This document shows positions 9,908 through 19,730 of a stretch of 64,000 nucleotides of DNA, piece by piece (the first letter of the stretch is position 1; each line of letters starts with the position of its first letter). The DNA is from Nostoc sphaeroides. Lineage in GTDB: Bacteria > Cyanobacteriota > Cyanobacteriia > Cyanobacteriales > Nostocaceae. The DNA lies in NCBI RefSeq assembly GCF_003443655.1, contig NZ_CP031941.1, positions 3,594,501 to 3,658,500 on the forward strand, in the 5' to 3' direction. The translations under genes and the position numbers were made by a program. The notes beneath the pieces were generated by a model. That model made no database searches. It worked only from the letters and a program-made list of their open reading frames with translations, and was not told where the DNA came from.

Positions 9908-10066
9908 CAATAGTTAGGAGTGATGAGTTAAGAGTGATGAGTTAAGAGCGATGAGTTAAAAAAGCAAAGGTTAAAAGTTAAAAGTCAAAATAAATTATTG
10001 TTTACTTAACTCTTAACTCCTAACTTCTAACTCCTAACTCCTAACTTCTAACTCCTAACTTTCTAG
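9908..10066. repeat. STRR arms between atpD and atpA
   Basis: TAGGAGTGATGAGTTAAGAG-type units (9908-9957) are followed by a reverse-complement type array CTAACTCCTAACTTCTAACT (10005-10063), a potential long hairpin in the delta-alpha intercistronic RNA. Confidence 0.75.
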
Positions 10067-10617
10067 CTATTAGTTAAGCGCAATGAAAGGCGACGCAGCT
10101 GACCCCGGATACTGGCATCAATTACCTGCGAACCTACTTTAATGATCACACCACCAATTAACTCACTGTCTACCTTGGTTTCTAGTTCTACCTGGCGAGC
10201 ATTACTGATGGCAATGACCTTTTGGATAATTGCCTGCTGTTGAGCTTCTGTGAGGGGAACTGCTGAAATTACTTCCGCTAACACGGTTTGATTCAGCTGC
10301 CGCAACAGCGCCAGATATTGTTGAAAAATAGATTCCAAGAATGCAATGCGGCGTTTGTCTACTAATATCAACAAAAAGTTGCGTAAGTAGGGGTTAGAGC
10401 CTTCACCAAGTATTTGTTTGATGAGAGCTTTTTTGTTCTCAGCCTGAATAAACGGGTTGCTGAAGAAGTTGTGTAGCTGTTTGTCTGCTCTGAGCAGTCC
10501 CAGGAAAGTCCGCGCATCTTCCCCGAATTCTTCTGTCAAATTTTTCGACTGCGCTATTGACAAAAGTGCCTGTGCGTAAGGTTGGGCTACTTCGGCTGCT
10601 GCTACCTGACTTGTCAT
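10063..10617 (-). CDS. atpD: ATP synthase delta subunit
   Basis: Peripheral-stalk cap joining b/b' to the top of F1 (atpD in cyanobacteria, atpH in E. coli). 184 residues. The N-terminal six-helix domain includes [14 protein letters not shown], and the C-terminal signature [26 protein letters not shown] is split here across residues 153-178. Its start overlaps the 3' end of atpF by 4 nt (ATGA type), indicating translational coupling. The stop codon lies at the end of a heptameric repeat array. Confidence 0.96.
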   Translation of the reverse strand: MTSQVAAAEVAQPYAQALLSIAQSKNLTEEFGEDARTFLGLLRADKQLHNFFSNPFIQAENKKALIKQILGEGSNPYLRNFLLILVDKRRIAFLESIFQQYLALLRQLNQTVLAEVISAVPLTEAQQQAIIQKVIAISNARQVELETKVDSELIGGVIIKVGSQVIDASIRGQLRRLSLRLTNS

Positions 10618-11186
10618 ACATTGCCTCCCAGTTGTGCGATGCTACGGTCTATTAAACTTTGTTGAGCATCGTCGGCAATCCCGCCTTTGAGTTGTGATTC
10701 GACTTTTTGCAATGCTAGTGTAGCAACTCGTTGCCGTAGTTGAGCGATCGCTCGATCAGTTTCGGTGTTTAAATCTGCTGCTGCTGTTTGTTTCAAGCGT
10801 TCTACGTCTTGCACTGCCTTCGCCAACAAGGCTTCTTTCGCTTTTTGGGCATTTTCTACGGCAGATTGGCGGATGCGTTCTGCTTCTGCTTGAGATTGCT
10901 TCAACTGCTCTTGCGCTTGGGAAAGGGCAGTCTTTGCCTCTTTTAAGCGCCCTTCTGCTTCCTGAATTGCGGTGGCAATATTGGATTGTCGCTCGTTCAG
11001 GATATTGCTTAAAACTTTACGTCCGAAGTAGAATAATATGCCAACCAGAATCGCTAGATTGATCAGATTGGTTTCAAAAATGTCTAGGTTTAGACCGAAA
11101 CCACCTTCTCCTGCGCCTTCTGCTAATTCAGAGTGAACAGCGTTCGCTTCTGCGGCAAGTAATAAGAATGTCCCCATGATACCCAT
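10614..11186 (-). CDS. atpF: ATP synthase b subunit
   Basis: Membrane-anchored peripheral stalk subunit. 190 residues: a short N-terminal segment, one transmembrane helix (about 35-58, [17 protein letters not shown]) and a long Ala/Gln/Glu-rich coiled coil to the C-terminus. It overlaps atpD by 4 nt and follows atpG (b') after a 193-bp gap that contains GAAGGG/CCCTTCC-type repeats. Confidence 0.96.
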   Translation of the reverse strand: MGIMGTFLLLAAEANAVHSELAEGAGEGGFGLNLDIFETNLINLAILVGILFYFGRKVLSNILNERQSNIATAIQEAEGRLKEAKTALSQAQEQLKQSQAEAERIRQSAVENAQKAKEALLAKAVQDVERLKQTAAADLNTETDRAIAQLRQRVATLALQKVESQLKGGIADDAQQSLIDRSIAQLGGNV

Positions 11187-11379
11187 TTACAAGTGCGCTG
11201 CTCGCTTGCTAATACGTTGTATTTTTCCCAAGGGAAGGAAATTTAAGTATCTTTTCCCCGTAAGGAAATTAAGTATCTTTCCCCAGAAGGGAAAAAGTGC
11301 CTTTATTTGACACTTAAATTTTGCGCTCTGGACTAGGGCCCAGTTGCGCGTATGCTTTCACAGAGCCAGTCTAGTTAGC

Positions 11380-11811
11380 TTATCTAACTGGAGTTGGCCC
11401 CAATAGTTTTTCTAGAATCTGCCTACTTAGAGCATCAACTTGTTGCTCTAAGGTGCGAAAAGCTTCTTGCTTTTGTTGTTCTATTTCAACAGAAGCTTGT
11501 TCTCTTTGAGACTGAGCTTCTTTTTGGGCCTCGGCGATTTTCTCGGCAGTAATTTTCTTAGCTTCAAGTTGAGCTGCTTCTACGGTAGCTTGCGATTGTC
11601 TGCGAGCGTCTGCGAGTTGTTGCTCATATTCGGTAGCCAAGCGCTCGGCTTTAGCCAAGCTTTCTTTCGCCTCAAGGGTATTCGTTCGGATATAATTATC
11701 GCGATCGTCTAGCACCTTGGTCAGTGGCTTATAGAAAATTGCATTCAACAAAGCTGCCAATAGCAGGAATTGCAATGCCATGAAGGGCAAGGTAGCATCG
11801 AAATCAAACAT
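11380..11811 (-). CDS. atpG: ATP synthase b' subunit
   Basis: Second, diverged peripheral-stalk subunit found in photosynthetic bacteria and chloroplasts (atpG in cyanobacteria, sometimes atpX or atpF2). 143 residues: N-terminal transmembrane helix ([20 protein letters not shown]) and a coiled coil with repeated [18 protein letters not shown] heptads, ending [11 protein letters not shown]. It pairs with AtpF as a heterodimer. Confidence 0.95.
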   Translation of the reverse strand: MFDFDATLPFMALQFLLLAALLNAIFYKPLTKVLDDRDNYIRTNTLEAKESLAKAERLATEYEQQLADARRQSQATVEAAQLEAKKITAEKIAEAQKEAQSQREQASVEIEQQKQEAFRTLEQQVDALSRQILEKLLGPTPVR

Positions 11812-11993
11812 TTGTCTCCTCTTTGGCTGGAGTAGCAGTTTTCATGGCTAGCAACATCATCCAACCTTTCATATTTTAGAGACCCATAGCCAACAAGGGT
11901 CAACTGAACATTATAACTATTGAGATACCCAAAACCTTTTGATTGTAGAGGCGTGATGATTCACGTCTCCACACTCGCAAAAATTTTCAGGTA

Positions 11994-12281
<288 letters not shown>

Positions 12282-12388
12282 TTAACGATTAGAAACGTGG
12301 TTTTCACGCTGCACCGGGTTCTTTAAGATCGCGCTTTGCGATGTTTTGAGCGAACATGCTCTGGGAACTGTGCTATCAACTGAGAAGT

Positions 12389-13150
12389 TTAATGCTCCTC
12401 ATGTTCATCTCCGCCATGTCCCTCCATTGCCTCATGAATGTATGCTCCGGCTAGGGTGGCAAAAACCAGGGCTTGAATGGCACTGGTAAATAAACCCAAG
12501 GCCATTACAGGCAGAGGTACAAATAGAGGAACTAGCAGCACCAGCACCGCTACTACCAATTCATCCGCCAAAATATTACCAAATAGCCGGAAGCTTAGGG
12601 AGAGGGGCTTGGTGAAATCTTCTAGAATTGCGATCGGCAACAAAACGGGTGTTGGCTCTATATATTTCTTAAAGTAGCCTAAACCCCGCTTGCTAAAACC
12701 CGCGTAAAAGTACGCTAAGGAAGTTAGCAGTGCCAATGCGACAGTCGTATTGATGTCATTGGTGGGAGCGGCCAATTCGCCCGAAGGTAGCCTGATGAGC
12801 TTCCAGGGAATTAGTGCGCCTGACCAGTTCGATACGAAAATAAACAAGAACAGTGTGCCAATAAATGGCACCCAAGGGCGGTATTCTTTCTCACCAAGTT
12901 GGTTTTTTGCCAAATCACGAATAAATTCTAAGGCATATTCCATCAAATTCTGGATACCCTTGGGAATTCTTTGTGCGTTGCGAGTAGCAGCTATTGAAGC
13001 CACTACTAGAATACTAATCACAAACCATGAGGTGAGAAAAACTTGCCCATGAATTTTAAGATTGCCCAACTGCCAGTAGAAATGATGACCTACTTCTAAT
13101 GCGGCGAGGGGAAAAGAATTAAAGGCGTTTAAGACACTAAGCATTTGCAT
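12389..13150 (-). CDS. atpI: ATP synthase a subunit
   Basis: Stator proton channel of F0 (atpI in cyanobacteria, atpB in E. coli). 253 residues with five or more transmembrane helices. The essential Arg is in [15 protein letters not shown], and the last helix carries [20 protein letters not shown]. The His/Glu-rich tail [10 protein letters not shown] is typical. ATG at 13150 or 13144 is possible (MQMLSVL). Confidence 0.97.
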   Translation of the reverse strand: MQMLSVLNAFNSFPLAALEVGHHFYWQLGNLKIHGQVFLTSWFVISILVVASIAATRNAQRIPKGIQNLMEYALEFIRDLAKNQLGEKEYRPWVPFIGTLFLFIFVSNWSGALIPWKLIRLPSGELAAPTNDINTTVALALLTSLAYFYAGFSKRGLGYFKKYIEPTPVLLPIAILEDFTKPLSLSFRLFGNILADELVVAVLVLLVPLFVPLPVMALGLFTSAIQALVFATLAGAYIHEAMEGHGGDEHEEH

Positions 13151-13624
13151 TCTTCAAGCATTTTCCCCAACGAGCGAGGATGGGATTATTGTCTTTGTGA
13201 GCCTGACTTTGTGAACTACCCCAACCTAAGACGGACGGGGCTTCCCAATTCATCGGGAACAGCCTCCAGAACTTTGTCGTTCTAGAAAGTCTGACATTCC
13301 CTCCAAGGGCAGGAGTCCTGGTTCCCAAGACCCAAATCTTTCTCTTGCGACACTTACCTATCCAGCTTGGTTTTCGCTTACGGCATTGGTGGTCAAGATA
13401 GCCCAAACCTTATCAGAAAATTTTGGCGCTGTCTTGCAAAGTTGCTCCTCTTGGGGAGACCCCTTGGCGCTAGCCTCTCCCTTTGGGAGAAGACCGCACT
13501 TTGCGCTTCGTCATACATCCAATATTTGTTTTGCTGACGCAAAAAAACAATACCGGATGCAATCCTCAGCCGCCGCTCATAATCCCCACCTTATGATTAC
13601 ATTGAAGGTGGGGAGTGCGATTCG
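13151..13624. other. Intergenic region between atp1 and atpI
   Basis: 474 bp with no gene, within the operon. It contains a GGAGACCCCTTGGCGCTAGC / CCTCTCCCTTTGGGAGAAG repeat fragment (13453-13490) of a kind common in Nostoc. No promoter can be named with confidence. Confidence 0.5.
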
Positions 13625-14104
13625 TTAAGAATCAGGAATGAACGCAATTTGCACCATATATACGAGGAGCGTGGCTTTGTAAGTTAGAAATCCCAAAAAA
13701 ATGGGCAGAATCTGTAGCTCACGCCATTGAGTTGCCACGATCATCACTCCAATAAACAGAGCAAAACGAGTTTTGCTCAGACTGGTTTTCTCACTACCGA
13801 GCTGCTCAACGTCTCTAGCCAACATTTTTAAGTAAACCACACCTGTACACGCCCCAATTAAATAATTTAGGGCAATGTTTAAGGAATAAAAAATCCACAC
13901 AGAGATAAAAATAACCCCCGTCAAGACAAGCGTGATTACCAACAATCGCTGGAAGAGTTGATGGAACTCTTGCATGGAGTTACCTGATTCTGTGTCTCCA
14001 GAACCAGTTTTAGCATCTTGTTGCGTTGTCGGAGTGGGCGCAATTGATTCGTCTGACAAGCTCACGGGACTTGAAACCAGTACAGTTAAATATGATGACT
14101 GCAC
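13625..14104 (-). CDS. atp1: ATP synthase gene 1 protein (Atp1/AtpI-like assembly factor)
   Basis: First gene of the operon, a small membrane protein thought to help c-ring assembly or Mg transport in other bacteria. 159 residues from a GTG start at 14104; a hydrophilic N-terminus is followed by four hydrophobic stretches ([52 protein letters not shown] and [20 protein letters not shown]). An internal ATG (MQEFHQLF, residue 44) is an alternative start, closer to the usual family length. Confidence 0.85.
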   Translation of the reverse strand: MQSSYLTVLVSSPVSLSDESIAPTPTTQQDAKTGSGDTESGNSMQEFHQLFQRLLVITLVLTGVIFISVWIFYSLNIALNYLIGACTGVVYLKMLARDVEQLGSEKTSLSKTRFALFIGVMIVATQWRELQILPIFLGFLTYKATLLVYMVQIAFIPDS

Positions 14105-14594
14105 ATTCAGTCAGATGAATCATATCACGATCCGGTAACAATACTTTAGGAAAAAACAATTAACTTCTTGTCAACATCAGGCAGTCAGTAAAATAGCGCT
14201 CACAGAAGCGAGAGAGCGGCTGATCGTGTGAGTGAGTGTTTGGGTGAATCATCAATATAATGTTGCCTGAAAATTCAAAATTTCTTCCAATTTCAGTTTT
14301 TTGAGTGAATAATTATCCTCCAAAGTTTGAAGTAAGTTGGTGTCAATAAAATCAACTGGTGCTTGAGGAGCGTATGAACGTACCGCAAATCAGAAATCGT
14401 AGAGTAGCGGCAAGTCATTAAAGATCGCACCACTGCTGAATTCCAGAAAGCTCCAACTTTTGGGATGTACAATACCCTATTTCTTAGGCACTTTCCTAAT
14501 TTACATTAATTTGCCAAAAGTAGTGATGGGCGATCGCCCATCATAACGAGTATAAATTGCTTTTTGAAATTTCAGTATCAAAGATTAGCCTAAA
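14105..14594. other. Intergenic region with a remnant of a methyltransferase 3' end
   Basis: 490 bp. The segment 14339-14372 (GGTGTCAATAAAATCAACT, then GGTGCTTGAGGAGCGT) is a near copy of the 3' end of the methyltransferase gene at 14602-14635. No intact gene. Confidence 0.55.
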
Positions 14595-15776
14595 TTAAAC
14601 AGGTGTCAATAAAATCAACTGCTGCTGAAGCAGCGTTCTTACCCCATCTAATCCCAGTTGCACATCTGCCAAAATTTCCGCAACTGTTGAATTAGCATCA
14701 CACTTTTGCATAAATTCAAACTCTGGTACAGATAAATTAACAATTTGGTAGTCGTAATTAAAGAAACATTGGCTGGGAAATCCTTCAAGACAAGGATTAA
14801 GTTGGGGAATCGCTGCCAGTAAAGCGTTATCGTCTGACCAGTCGGACTTAATTAAGGGAGGACGACCAAGGAAAAACTCGTAATGAGTTACTTCTGGATC
14901 TAGTAATTCTATCAGGCGGTAAAGCTGGCGATCGCTCAAATCTTTTGCCCGTTCTACTAACTCTGGTGCTTTGCCTAAAAGTCTTTCCAAATCCCAGAAA
15001 CTCGGATTCGAGAAACCAATAAACTCCAATCCTGAAGCATCTATTAATTCAAACAGCGTGTCAATGTTGTAGTCAATTTCTTGGGGATGTACGTACATAT
15101 CCGCAAAGTTTTCATCTTTGTGATTTTCTAATGACCAACGCTGTTTATCGTATTTGACAATTCGGTTATTTTCTGGTAAAGAGGCAAATATTTGTCGTCC
15201 GACTTGGACACCATCGCGGTAGTCGCCTTTTTTGTCACCTTGAAGAAGTGCGATCGCTTTTTGCATGAGTTGAATTTCCCAGCGTCCTAACTCTCCATAC
15301 ACAAAAATGTGCATCAAGCCACCTGGGGCTAACTTTTTCGCCAAAGCTTGAATACCGCGAATTGGATCGGAGGTATGATGCAAAACACCAACACAGTTGA
15401 TTAAATCAAACTCACCCGGTAACTGTTCCACATCAAACAAGCTGAGGTGATGAAATTCAACGCGGGTAGCCCCTGAACGCTGACAACGTTCTTTTGCTAC
15501 AGCTAAAGCGCCAGTACTGAGATCAATTCCCACAACCGAAGCTTGAGGATTGAGGTGAACTAAGTACTCTGTACTTACACCAGTACCGCAACCTGCATCT
15601 AAAATCCGAATATCTTGCCTTTGGGGTTTTTGACCTGTGCAGAAGTTATGAGCGGCTAGCCAATTCCAGCGCCAGTTGTAGCCTGGGGGTGGTTCATCCA
15701 ACAAAGCTTCTGGCGGAAAGGGGTAAGTATTGTAGAGTTTGGCAACAGCAGCACTAACAGTTTGGGAATCGGACAT
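14595..15776 (-). CDS. Class I SAM-dependent methyltransferase
   Basis: 393-residue protein with a Rossmann methyltransferase domain (about 50-200): motif I ILDAGCGTGVSTEYL, the acidic residue of motif II in VVGIDLSTGAL, and LINCVGVLHHTSDP as the motif IV region. The C-terminal half (about 220-393) has no motif I recognise. Substrate unknown; similar proteins in cyanobacteria are annotated only as methyltransferases. Starts at ATG 15776. The first about 20 codons and upstream leader are duplicated upstream of xisH (16592-16687). Confidence 0.85.
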   Translation of the reverse strand: MSDSQTVSAAVAKLYNTYPFPPEALLDEPPPGYNWRWNWLAAHNFCTGQKPQRQDIRILDAGCGTGVSTEYLVHLNPQASVVGIDLSTGALAVAKERCQRSGATRVEFHHLSLFDVEQLPGEFDLINCVGVLHHTSDPIRGIQALAKKLAPGGLMHIFVYGELGRWEIQLMQKAIALLQGDKKGDYRDGVQVGRQIFASLPENNRIVKYDKQRWSLENHKDENFADMYVHPQEIDYNIDTLFELIDASGLEFIGFSNPSFWDLERLLGKAPELVERAKDLSDRQLYRLIELLDPEVTHYEFFLGRPPLIKSDWSDDNALLAAIPQLNPCLEGFPSQCFFNYDYQIVNLSVPEFEFMQKCDANSTVAEILADVQLGLDGVRTLLQQQLILLTPV

Positions 15777-15819
15777 GATGAGGAATAACGCAGCATTACT
15801 GAGTTTAGCGGATAGTGGC
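15724..15819. repeat. Direct repeat copy A (methyltransferase leader and first codons)
   Basis: About 96 bp, roughly 80-85 percent identical by eye to 16592-16687 in the same orientation. The xisH-xisI pair lies between the two copies. Shared cores include GTATTGTAGAGTTTGGCAAC and CTGAGTTTAGCG. Confidence 0.85.
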
Positions 15820-15858
15820 TAATTAGAGCAAAGATTACTATTGCTTATTTCCTGCTAT

Positions 15859-16188
15859 TTATCCAACAGCAAAGTCAGTAAATTGGCGTTTATAAGGAGC
15901 GTAAAATCCTAATACAATATCTTCTTTAGGTACACCAGCAGCAATTAATTCATTAGCGATACCAATTTCTGTACCATCTCTTTGTATCCAAATTTTTTGG
16001 TCTTTGATATCAACATGAATAATGACTCCATAAATTCTCCGTTGTTCTTTCCAGCCAATATTTAAGACTTGATAATGATGGCGTTCTGCGTCAAACAACA
16101 ATTGAACCTCTGTCCCATTAGCCACATCATTTGCGGAATGGTTACTTAAAATTGCTTGAATAATTTGAGAGTAATTTATTCCTTCCAT
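15859..16188 (-). CDS. xisI: XisI-like protein (fdxN-element excision controlling factor)
   Basis: 109 residues, recognisable by the XisI family pattern: YHYQVLNIGWKEQRR-like segment, HVDIKDQKIWIQRDGTE, and KEDIVLGFYAPYKRQFTDFAVG at the C-terminus. XisI was named as a factor needed with XisH for excision of the Anabaena fdxN element, but xisHI pairs occur in many copies in cyanobacteria without any nearby element, and none is visible here. Overlaps the 3' end of xisH by 13 nt. Confidence 0.92.
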   Translation of the reverse strand: MEGINYSQIIQAILSNHSANDVANGTEVQLLFDAERHHYQVLNIGWKEQRRIYGVIIHVDIKDQKIWIQRDGTEIGIANELIAAGVPKEDIVLGFYAPYKRQFTDFAVG

Positions 16189-16592
16189 AAAACAATGTCC
16201 TGATTTAAGGAATTAAATATTAAAAGTTTAATTTGATATTCTTTTAAAGAATCTTGAATAAATTGACGTGAGAAAAAGTCTTGGTATGTATCTTGGCTAA
16301 CAGCTAGATATAAAATGCGTTCTGGTTCTTCTTTTTTCAATGCTAGCCGATAATTCAGGGTTTGACCTAAAGCGAGATGAAATTCTGTTACTTCCGATGC
16401 ACCTACAAAGGATTTAATTTCTACAGCTATTTTTTGACCTTGTTTTTGTGCTGCTAATAATCTTTCTGCTCCTAAATCCACAAAAAATTCAATATCATCA
16501 ACTTTCAGATGGAGTGGATCATGGGTAATTATCCAACCATCTTTTTCTAAAGCAGTGCGAACAGATTGATGAAATATATCTTTAGAAGGCAT
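16176..16592 (-). CDS. xisH: XisH-like protein (PD-(D/E)xK fold)
   Basis: 138 residues from ATG 16592 (MPSKDIFHQSV); the longer upstream frame is rejected because it runs in the wrong frame through the duplicated methyltransferase leader. Nuclease-like residues are visible: D39 in FFVDLGAE and E58-x-K60 in IAVEIKSFVG, as in restriction-endonuclease-like folds, though activity is not shown. Its start codon lies at the edge of direct repeat B, so it may use a promoter copied from the methyltransferase gene. Confidence 0.92.
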   Translation of the reverse strand: MPSKDIFHQSVRTALEKDGWIITHDPLHLKVDDIEFFVDLGAERLLAAQKQGQKIAVEIKSFVGASEVTEFHLALGQTLNYRLALKKEEPERILYLAVSQDTYQDFFSRQFIQDSLKEYQIKLLIFNSLNQDIVLWKE

Positions 16593-16687
16593 AGGTATTG
16601 TAGAGTTTGGCAACAGCAGCGCTAACGGTTTGGGAGTCTGACATTTCAGAAGCAATATTGCAGCATTTCTGAGTTTAGCGAATGCTG
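16592..16687. repeat. Direct repeat copy B (truncated methyltransferase leader)
   Basis: On the minus strand from 16644 it still reads MSDSQTVSAAVAKLYNTY, the first 18 residues of the methyltransferase, then diverges into the xisH start region. Confidence 0.85.
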
Positions 16688-16689
16688 GA

Positions 16690-16765
16690 CACTTCAGGTA
16701 GACAAATAATTGCGTAGGCGCAGCCCGCACTTCGGCTGCGCTCAGTGACCGTCGTAGACATCGCT
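16690..16765. repeat. Interspersed GCGATGTCTACGACGG / GGGCTGCGCCTACGC repeat
   Basis: Inverted copy of a short repeat that recurs at 51424-51452, 52403-52431 and in degraded form at 52676-52704. It separates xisH from the divergent VWA gene. Confidence 0.6.
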
Positions 16766-16885
16766 ATCAGCCCATATATTTTAGTTAGGCAAGTTGTTTC
16801 AGTAAAAACACTCCTGCTTAAGTATTTATTATCTAATAAACTTAATTGTAATTTTGTAAAAAATTTACTTAGCTAGGAGTATTAA

Positions 16886-17545
16886 ATGGCTGTAGGAATG
16901 CCAGAATTCGTTGAAAATCCAGAAAATCGTTGCCCTGTAATTCTGTTACTCGATACTTCTGGCTCTATGTCAGGTCAGCCAATCCAAGAGTTAAATCGAG
17001 GACTTGCTGCTTTCAAACAAGATGTACTAAAAGATTCCCAAGCATCGCTGAGTGTGGAAGTGGCAATAATTACATTTGGCCCTATAGTTAAACTCACGCA
17101 AGACTTTGTGACGATTGACCAATTTACACCGCCTACATTGGAAGTAGATGGTCGTACCCCAATGGGTGCGGCGATTGAGTATGCTTTGGATTTTCTAGAG
17201 AACCGGAAACAAACTTATAAAGACAACGGGATTCTCTATTATCGCCCTTGGGTGTTTTTGATTACAGACGGAGCGCCAAATGACTCCTGGGAATCAGCCG
17301 CGCAAAGATTGAGACAAGCAGAAGCACAAAGCCGACTGTCATTTTTTGCGGTTGGTGTAAAGGGTGCTGATATGAATATTCTCAAACAAATTTCCCCTCC
17401 TCAACGTCCACCAGTTAGGCTAGATGGCTTAGATTTTCGTGAGATGTTTGTCTGGCTTTCTGCTTCGATGAAACGGGTTTCTAGTGGCAAAGTGGGGCAA
17501 GCTGTAGCTTTACCGTCTATGGGATGGGGTCAAATTACCAGTTAG
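16886..17545 (+). CDS. VWA-domain protein (TerY-like)
   Basis: 219 residues made up almost entirely of one von Willebrand factor A domain. The metal-ion-dependent adhesion site is intact: D23-T-S25-G-S27 in LLLDTSGSMSGQ, T in GRTPMGAAI, and D in LITDGAPND. No transmembrane segment or signal peptide, so cytoplasmic. First gene of a tight three-gene cluster (10-bp gap to the phosphatase, 6 bp to the kinase), an arrangement described in comparative genomics as the TerY-P triad linked to stress signalling. Role here is inferred from that association. Confidence 0.9.
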   Translation: MAVGMPEFVENPENRCPVILLLDTSGSMSGQPIQELNRGLAAFKQDVLKDSQASLSVEVAIITFGPIVKLTQDFVTIDQFTPPTLEVDGRTPMGAAIEYALDFLENRKQTYKDNGILYYRPWVFLITDGAPNDSWESAAQRLRQAEAQSRLSFFAVGVKGADMNILKQISPPQRPPVRLDGLDFREMFVWLSASMKRVSSGKVGQAVALPSMGWGQITS

Positions 17546-17555
17546 AGGAAATTTT

Positions 17556-18326
17556 GTGAATTGGAAAGCTGTTGCACGTTCTGCGATTGGAACGAGTCAT
17601 CAAAAACAGGGGATAGGTTGTCAAGATTATGGGGATTATCGCATCTTTGATGATGTGATTGTAGGCGCTGTTGCTGATGGTGCTGGTAGTGCTAAACATT
17701 CTGATGTTGGTGCTAAGTTGGCGGTAGAAACGGTACTCAAATGCTTTTCTGAAATTAATGAATTTCCTCAGAAGCAAGATTCTCAACCGCTATCCAAAGA
17801 AGAAGCTCAGAAAGTATTTGCTGAGATTGTGAACAAAGTTATTACAGAATTACAGAAGCAAGCAGATGAAGGAGATTATGCTGTCAATGATTTAGCTTGT
17901 ACGTTGTTGGTTTTCGTGGCAAATCCTGACTGCATTGCAGCTATGCAAATCGGAGATGGATTTATTGTAATGCGTTCCCAAGAGTCAGAATATCAACTGT
18001 TGTTTCAGCCAGATAAAGGTGAGTTCATCAATGAAACAACTTTTATCACCTCAACAAATGCACTAAAAGAAATGCAGGTAAAGGTCATTACCGAAAAACA
18101 AGAGTTTATTTCTGCTTCCACTGATGGATTAGAAAAAGTAGCAATTCGCTTGAGTGACTGGCAACCTTTCTCGCCTTTCTTTAAACCTTTGGAGGAATAC
18201 TTGCACGAACCTGTTAATTCAGAGGATGAAGATAAATATCTGATGGAATTTCTCAACTCGGAACGGCTAAATTCTCGCACTGATGATGATAAAACCTTAC
18301 TTTTGTGCTTGTTTGATAGAGAGTAA
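17556..18326 (+). CDS. PP2C-type protein phosphatase
   Basis: 256 residues. GTG start at 17556 preceded by AGAGGAA. PPM/PP2C metal-site motifs are visible: GCQDYGDYRIF, VADGAGSAKHSD (D41-G), MQIGDGFIV, ISASTDGLEK and the C-terminal D-D in RTDDDKTLLL. Probably dephosphorylates the VWA protein or other targets of the neighbouring kinase. Cytoplasmic; single domain. Confidence 0.9.
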   Translation: MNWKAVARSAIGTSHQKQGIGCQDYGDYRIFDDVIVGAVADGAGSAKHSDVGAKLAVETVLKCFSEINEFPQKQDSQPLSKEEAQKVFAEIVNKVITELQKQADEGDYAVNDLACTLLVFVANPDCIAAMQIGDGFIVMRSQESEYQLLFQPDKGEFINETTFITSTNALKEMQVKVITEKQEFISASTDGLEKVAIRLSDWQPFSPFFKPLEEYLHEPVNSEDEDKYLMEFLNSERLNSRTDDDKTLLLCLFDRE

Positions 18327-18332
18327 AATTCC

Positions 18333-19544
18333 ATGACGCTTCTCATCTGTGGTAGTACTAGTGAATCAATTACTCTCTTGGGTGAACCGATAGCTAATAG
18401 TGGTGAAGGTAAGGTTTGGCGAACTAATCACAATGGTTACTTAGCAAAAATTTACCATTCGCCTACACTTGAACGGGTACAAAAGTTAGCGGTGATGATA
18501 GCGTACTCACCCACAGAGCCAAATTTCCACCTAAATCATATTTCTTTTGCTTGGCCTAAATCGTCGCTGAAAAATGCTCAAGGTGATTGTGTCGGCTTTC
18601 TGATGCCGGAAATTAAAGAAGCAAAAGAACTTATTAATGTATACAATTACCAAAAAAGAAAGGCTTTGAAACTTGATGTTGATTGGCGTTTTCTCCACAC
18701 AACAGCGCTGAATATCGCCTCAATTATTGAAGCTATTCACATTTCTGGCTATGTTTTGGGTGACATCAAGCAGCAAAATATCCTTGTTAACGATCGCGCC
18801 TTACCTTCTATTATTGATACTGACTCCTTTCAGGTTCGCAATCCGGTAAATGGCAAGATTTATCGTTGTCCAGTTGGTTCACCAGATTATACACCACCGG
18901 AACTGATTGATAAAGATTTTTCTAGCATTGATCAAACGGAAGTACACGATCGCTTCCGGTTAGCAGTCATTATCTATCAGTTGTTGTTTGGTGGTCAAAC
19001 TCCTTTTGCGGGAAAGTGGACAGGTACGGGGGACACTCCAGAAGCTAATGATCGTATCCGTCAGGGTTTATGGCTGTATGCACCAAACAGTTTGATGCAA
19101 CCTGTAGAAAGGACAATTCCTCTTGAGATTATTCACCCAGAGGTTCAGCGATGTTTTCTCAGATGCTTTAACGATGGTTATAAAAATCCTAACTTGCGCC
19201 CAACTGCTGGGGATTGGGTAAAGGCGCTCAGACTTGCTGTTAATGAGTTAACTATCTGTGGAAAGGTAGACAGCCATTATTACAGCCAAACTTATGGTAA
19301 GTGTTATTGGTGCGATCGTTCTACAAAACTTGGTATTGATATATTTCCTGGCTTTGCTAGACCAAAACAACCAACAGCTGCAACTACAGCTACAACTACT
19401 TCAAATTCTGCCATGACCTTTTTGGTTAAGATAGTTGTTGGGATTGGATTATTTTTTTGTTTGGTTGGTGGTTGGTCTGCTATGCTTGTTTGGTTTGGTT
19501 TTGTTTTGCTTTTGTTTTGCATAAGTTGGGCTGAAGGTAAATAA
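18333..19544 (+). CDS. Membrane-anchored protein kinase-like protein
   Basis: 403 residues. N-terminal kinase-like domain (about 10-300): glycine-rich segment NSGEGKVW, Lys K39, catalytic loop G-D144-I-K-x-x-N149, metal motif D-T-D in place of DFG (162-164), APE-like PDYTPPELI. The HRD motif is altered to LGD. A cysteine cluster (CGKVDSHYYSQ...GKCYWC, about 307-328) may bind zinc. The last about 60 residues form two transmembrane segments. With VWA and PP2C it completes the triad; atypical motifs resemble the kinases of that system rather than ordinary PknB types. Confidence 0.85.
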   Translation: MTLLICGSTSESITLLGEPIANSGEGKVWRTNHNGYLAKIYHSPTLERVQKLAVMIAYSPTEPNFHLNHISFAWPKSSLKNAQGDCVGFLMPEIKEAKELINVYNYQKRKALKLDVDWRFLHTTALNIASIIEAIHISGYVLGDIKQQNILVNDRALPSIIDTDSFQVRNPVNGKIYRCPVGSPDYTPPELIDKDFSSIDQTEVHDRFRLAVIIYQLLFGGQTPFAGKWTGTGDTPEANDRIRQGLWLYAPNSLMQPVERTIPLEIIHPEVQRCFLRCFNDGYKNPNLRPTAGDWVKALRLAVNELTICGKVDSHYYSQTYGKCYWCDRSTKLGIDIFPGFARPKQPTAATTATTTSNSAMTFLVKIVVGIGLFFCLVGGWSAMLVWFGFVLLLFCISWAEGK

Positions 19545-19730
19545 TCCTTATCAGAGCTTTGCAGACCGATTCTGGTTAGGTGATTGTTTAGTTCATCATC
19601 TAGAATCCTTAAATTTGTATTACTATGCTGATATTTTTACTAAATCTGAACCGACATAGTAATAAATAGCATTGGATATTTTAAATTCAGCCAAAGAATA
19701 CTGGGAAAGTTGTGAAAATGCGCGATGCCC

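Noticed and set aside
13386..13628. Small plus-strand frame between atp1 and atpI
   Set aside because: Lies within the atp operon gap on the opposite strand, in repeat sequence, with no recognisable protein.
15859..16592. xisHI as evidence for an excisable nitrogen-fixation element here
   Set aside because: No nif gene, no XisF-type recombinase and no att-like sites are in the window; xisHI pairs are common without elements.
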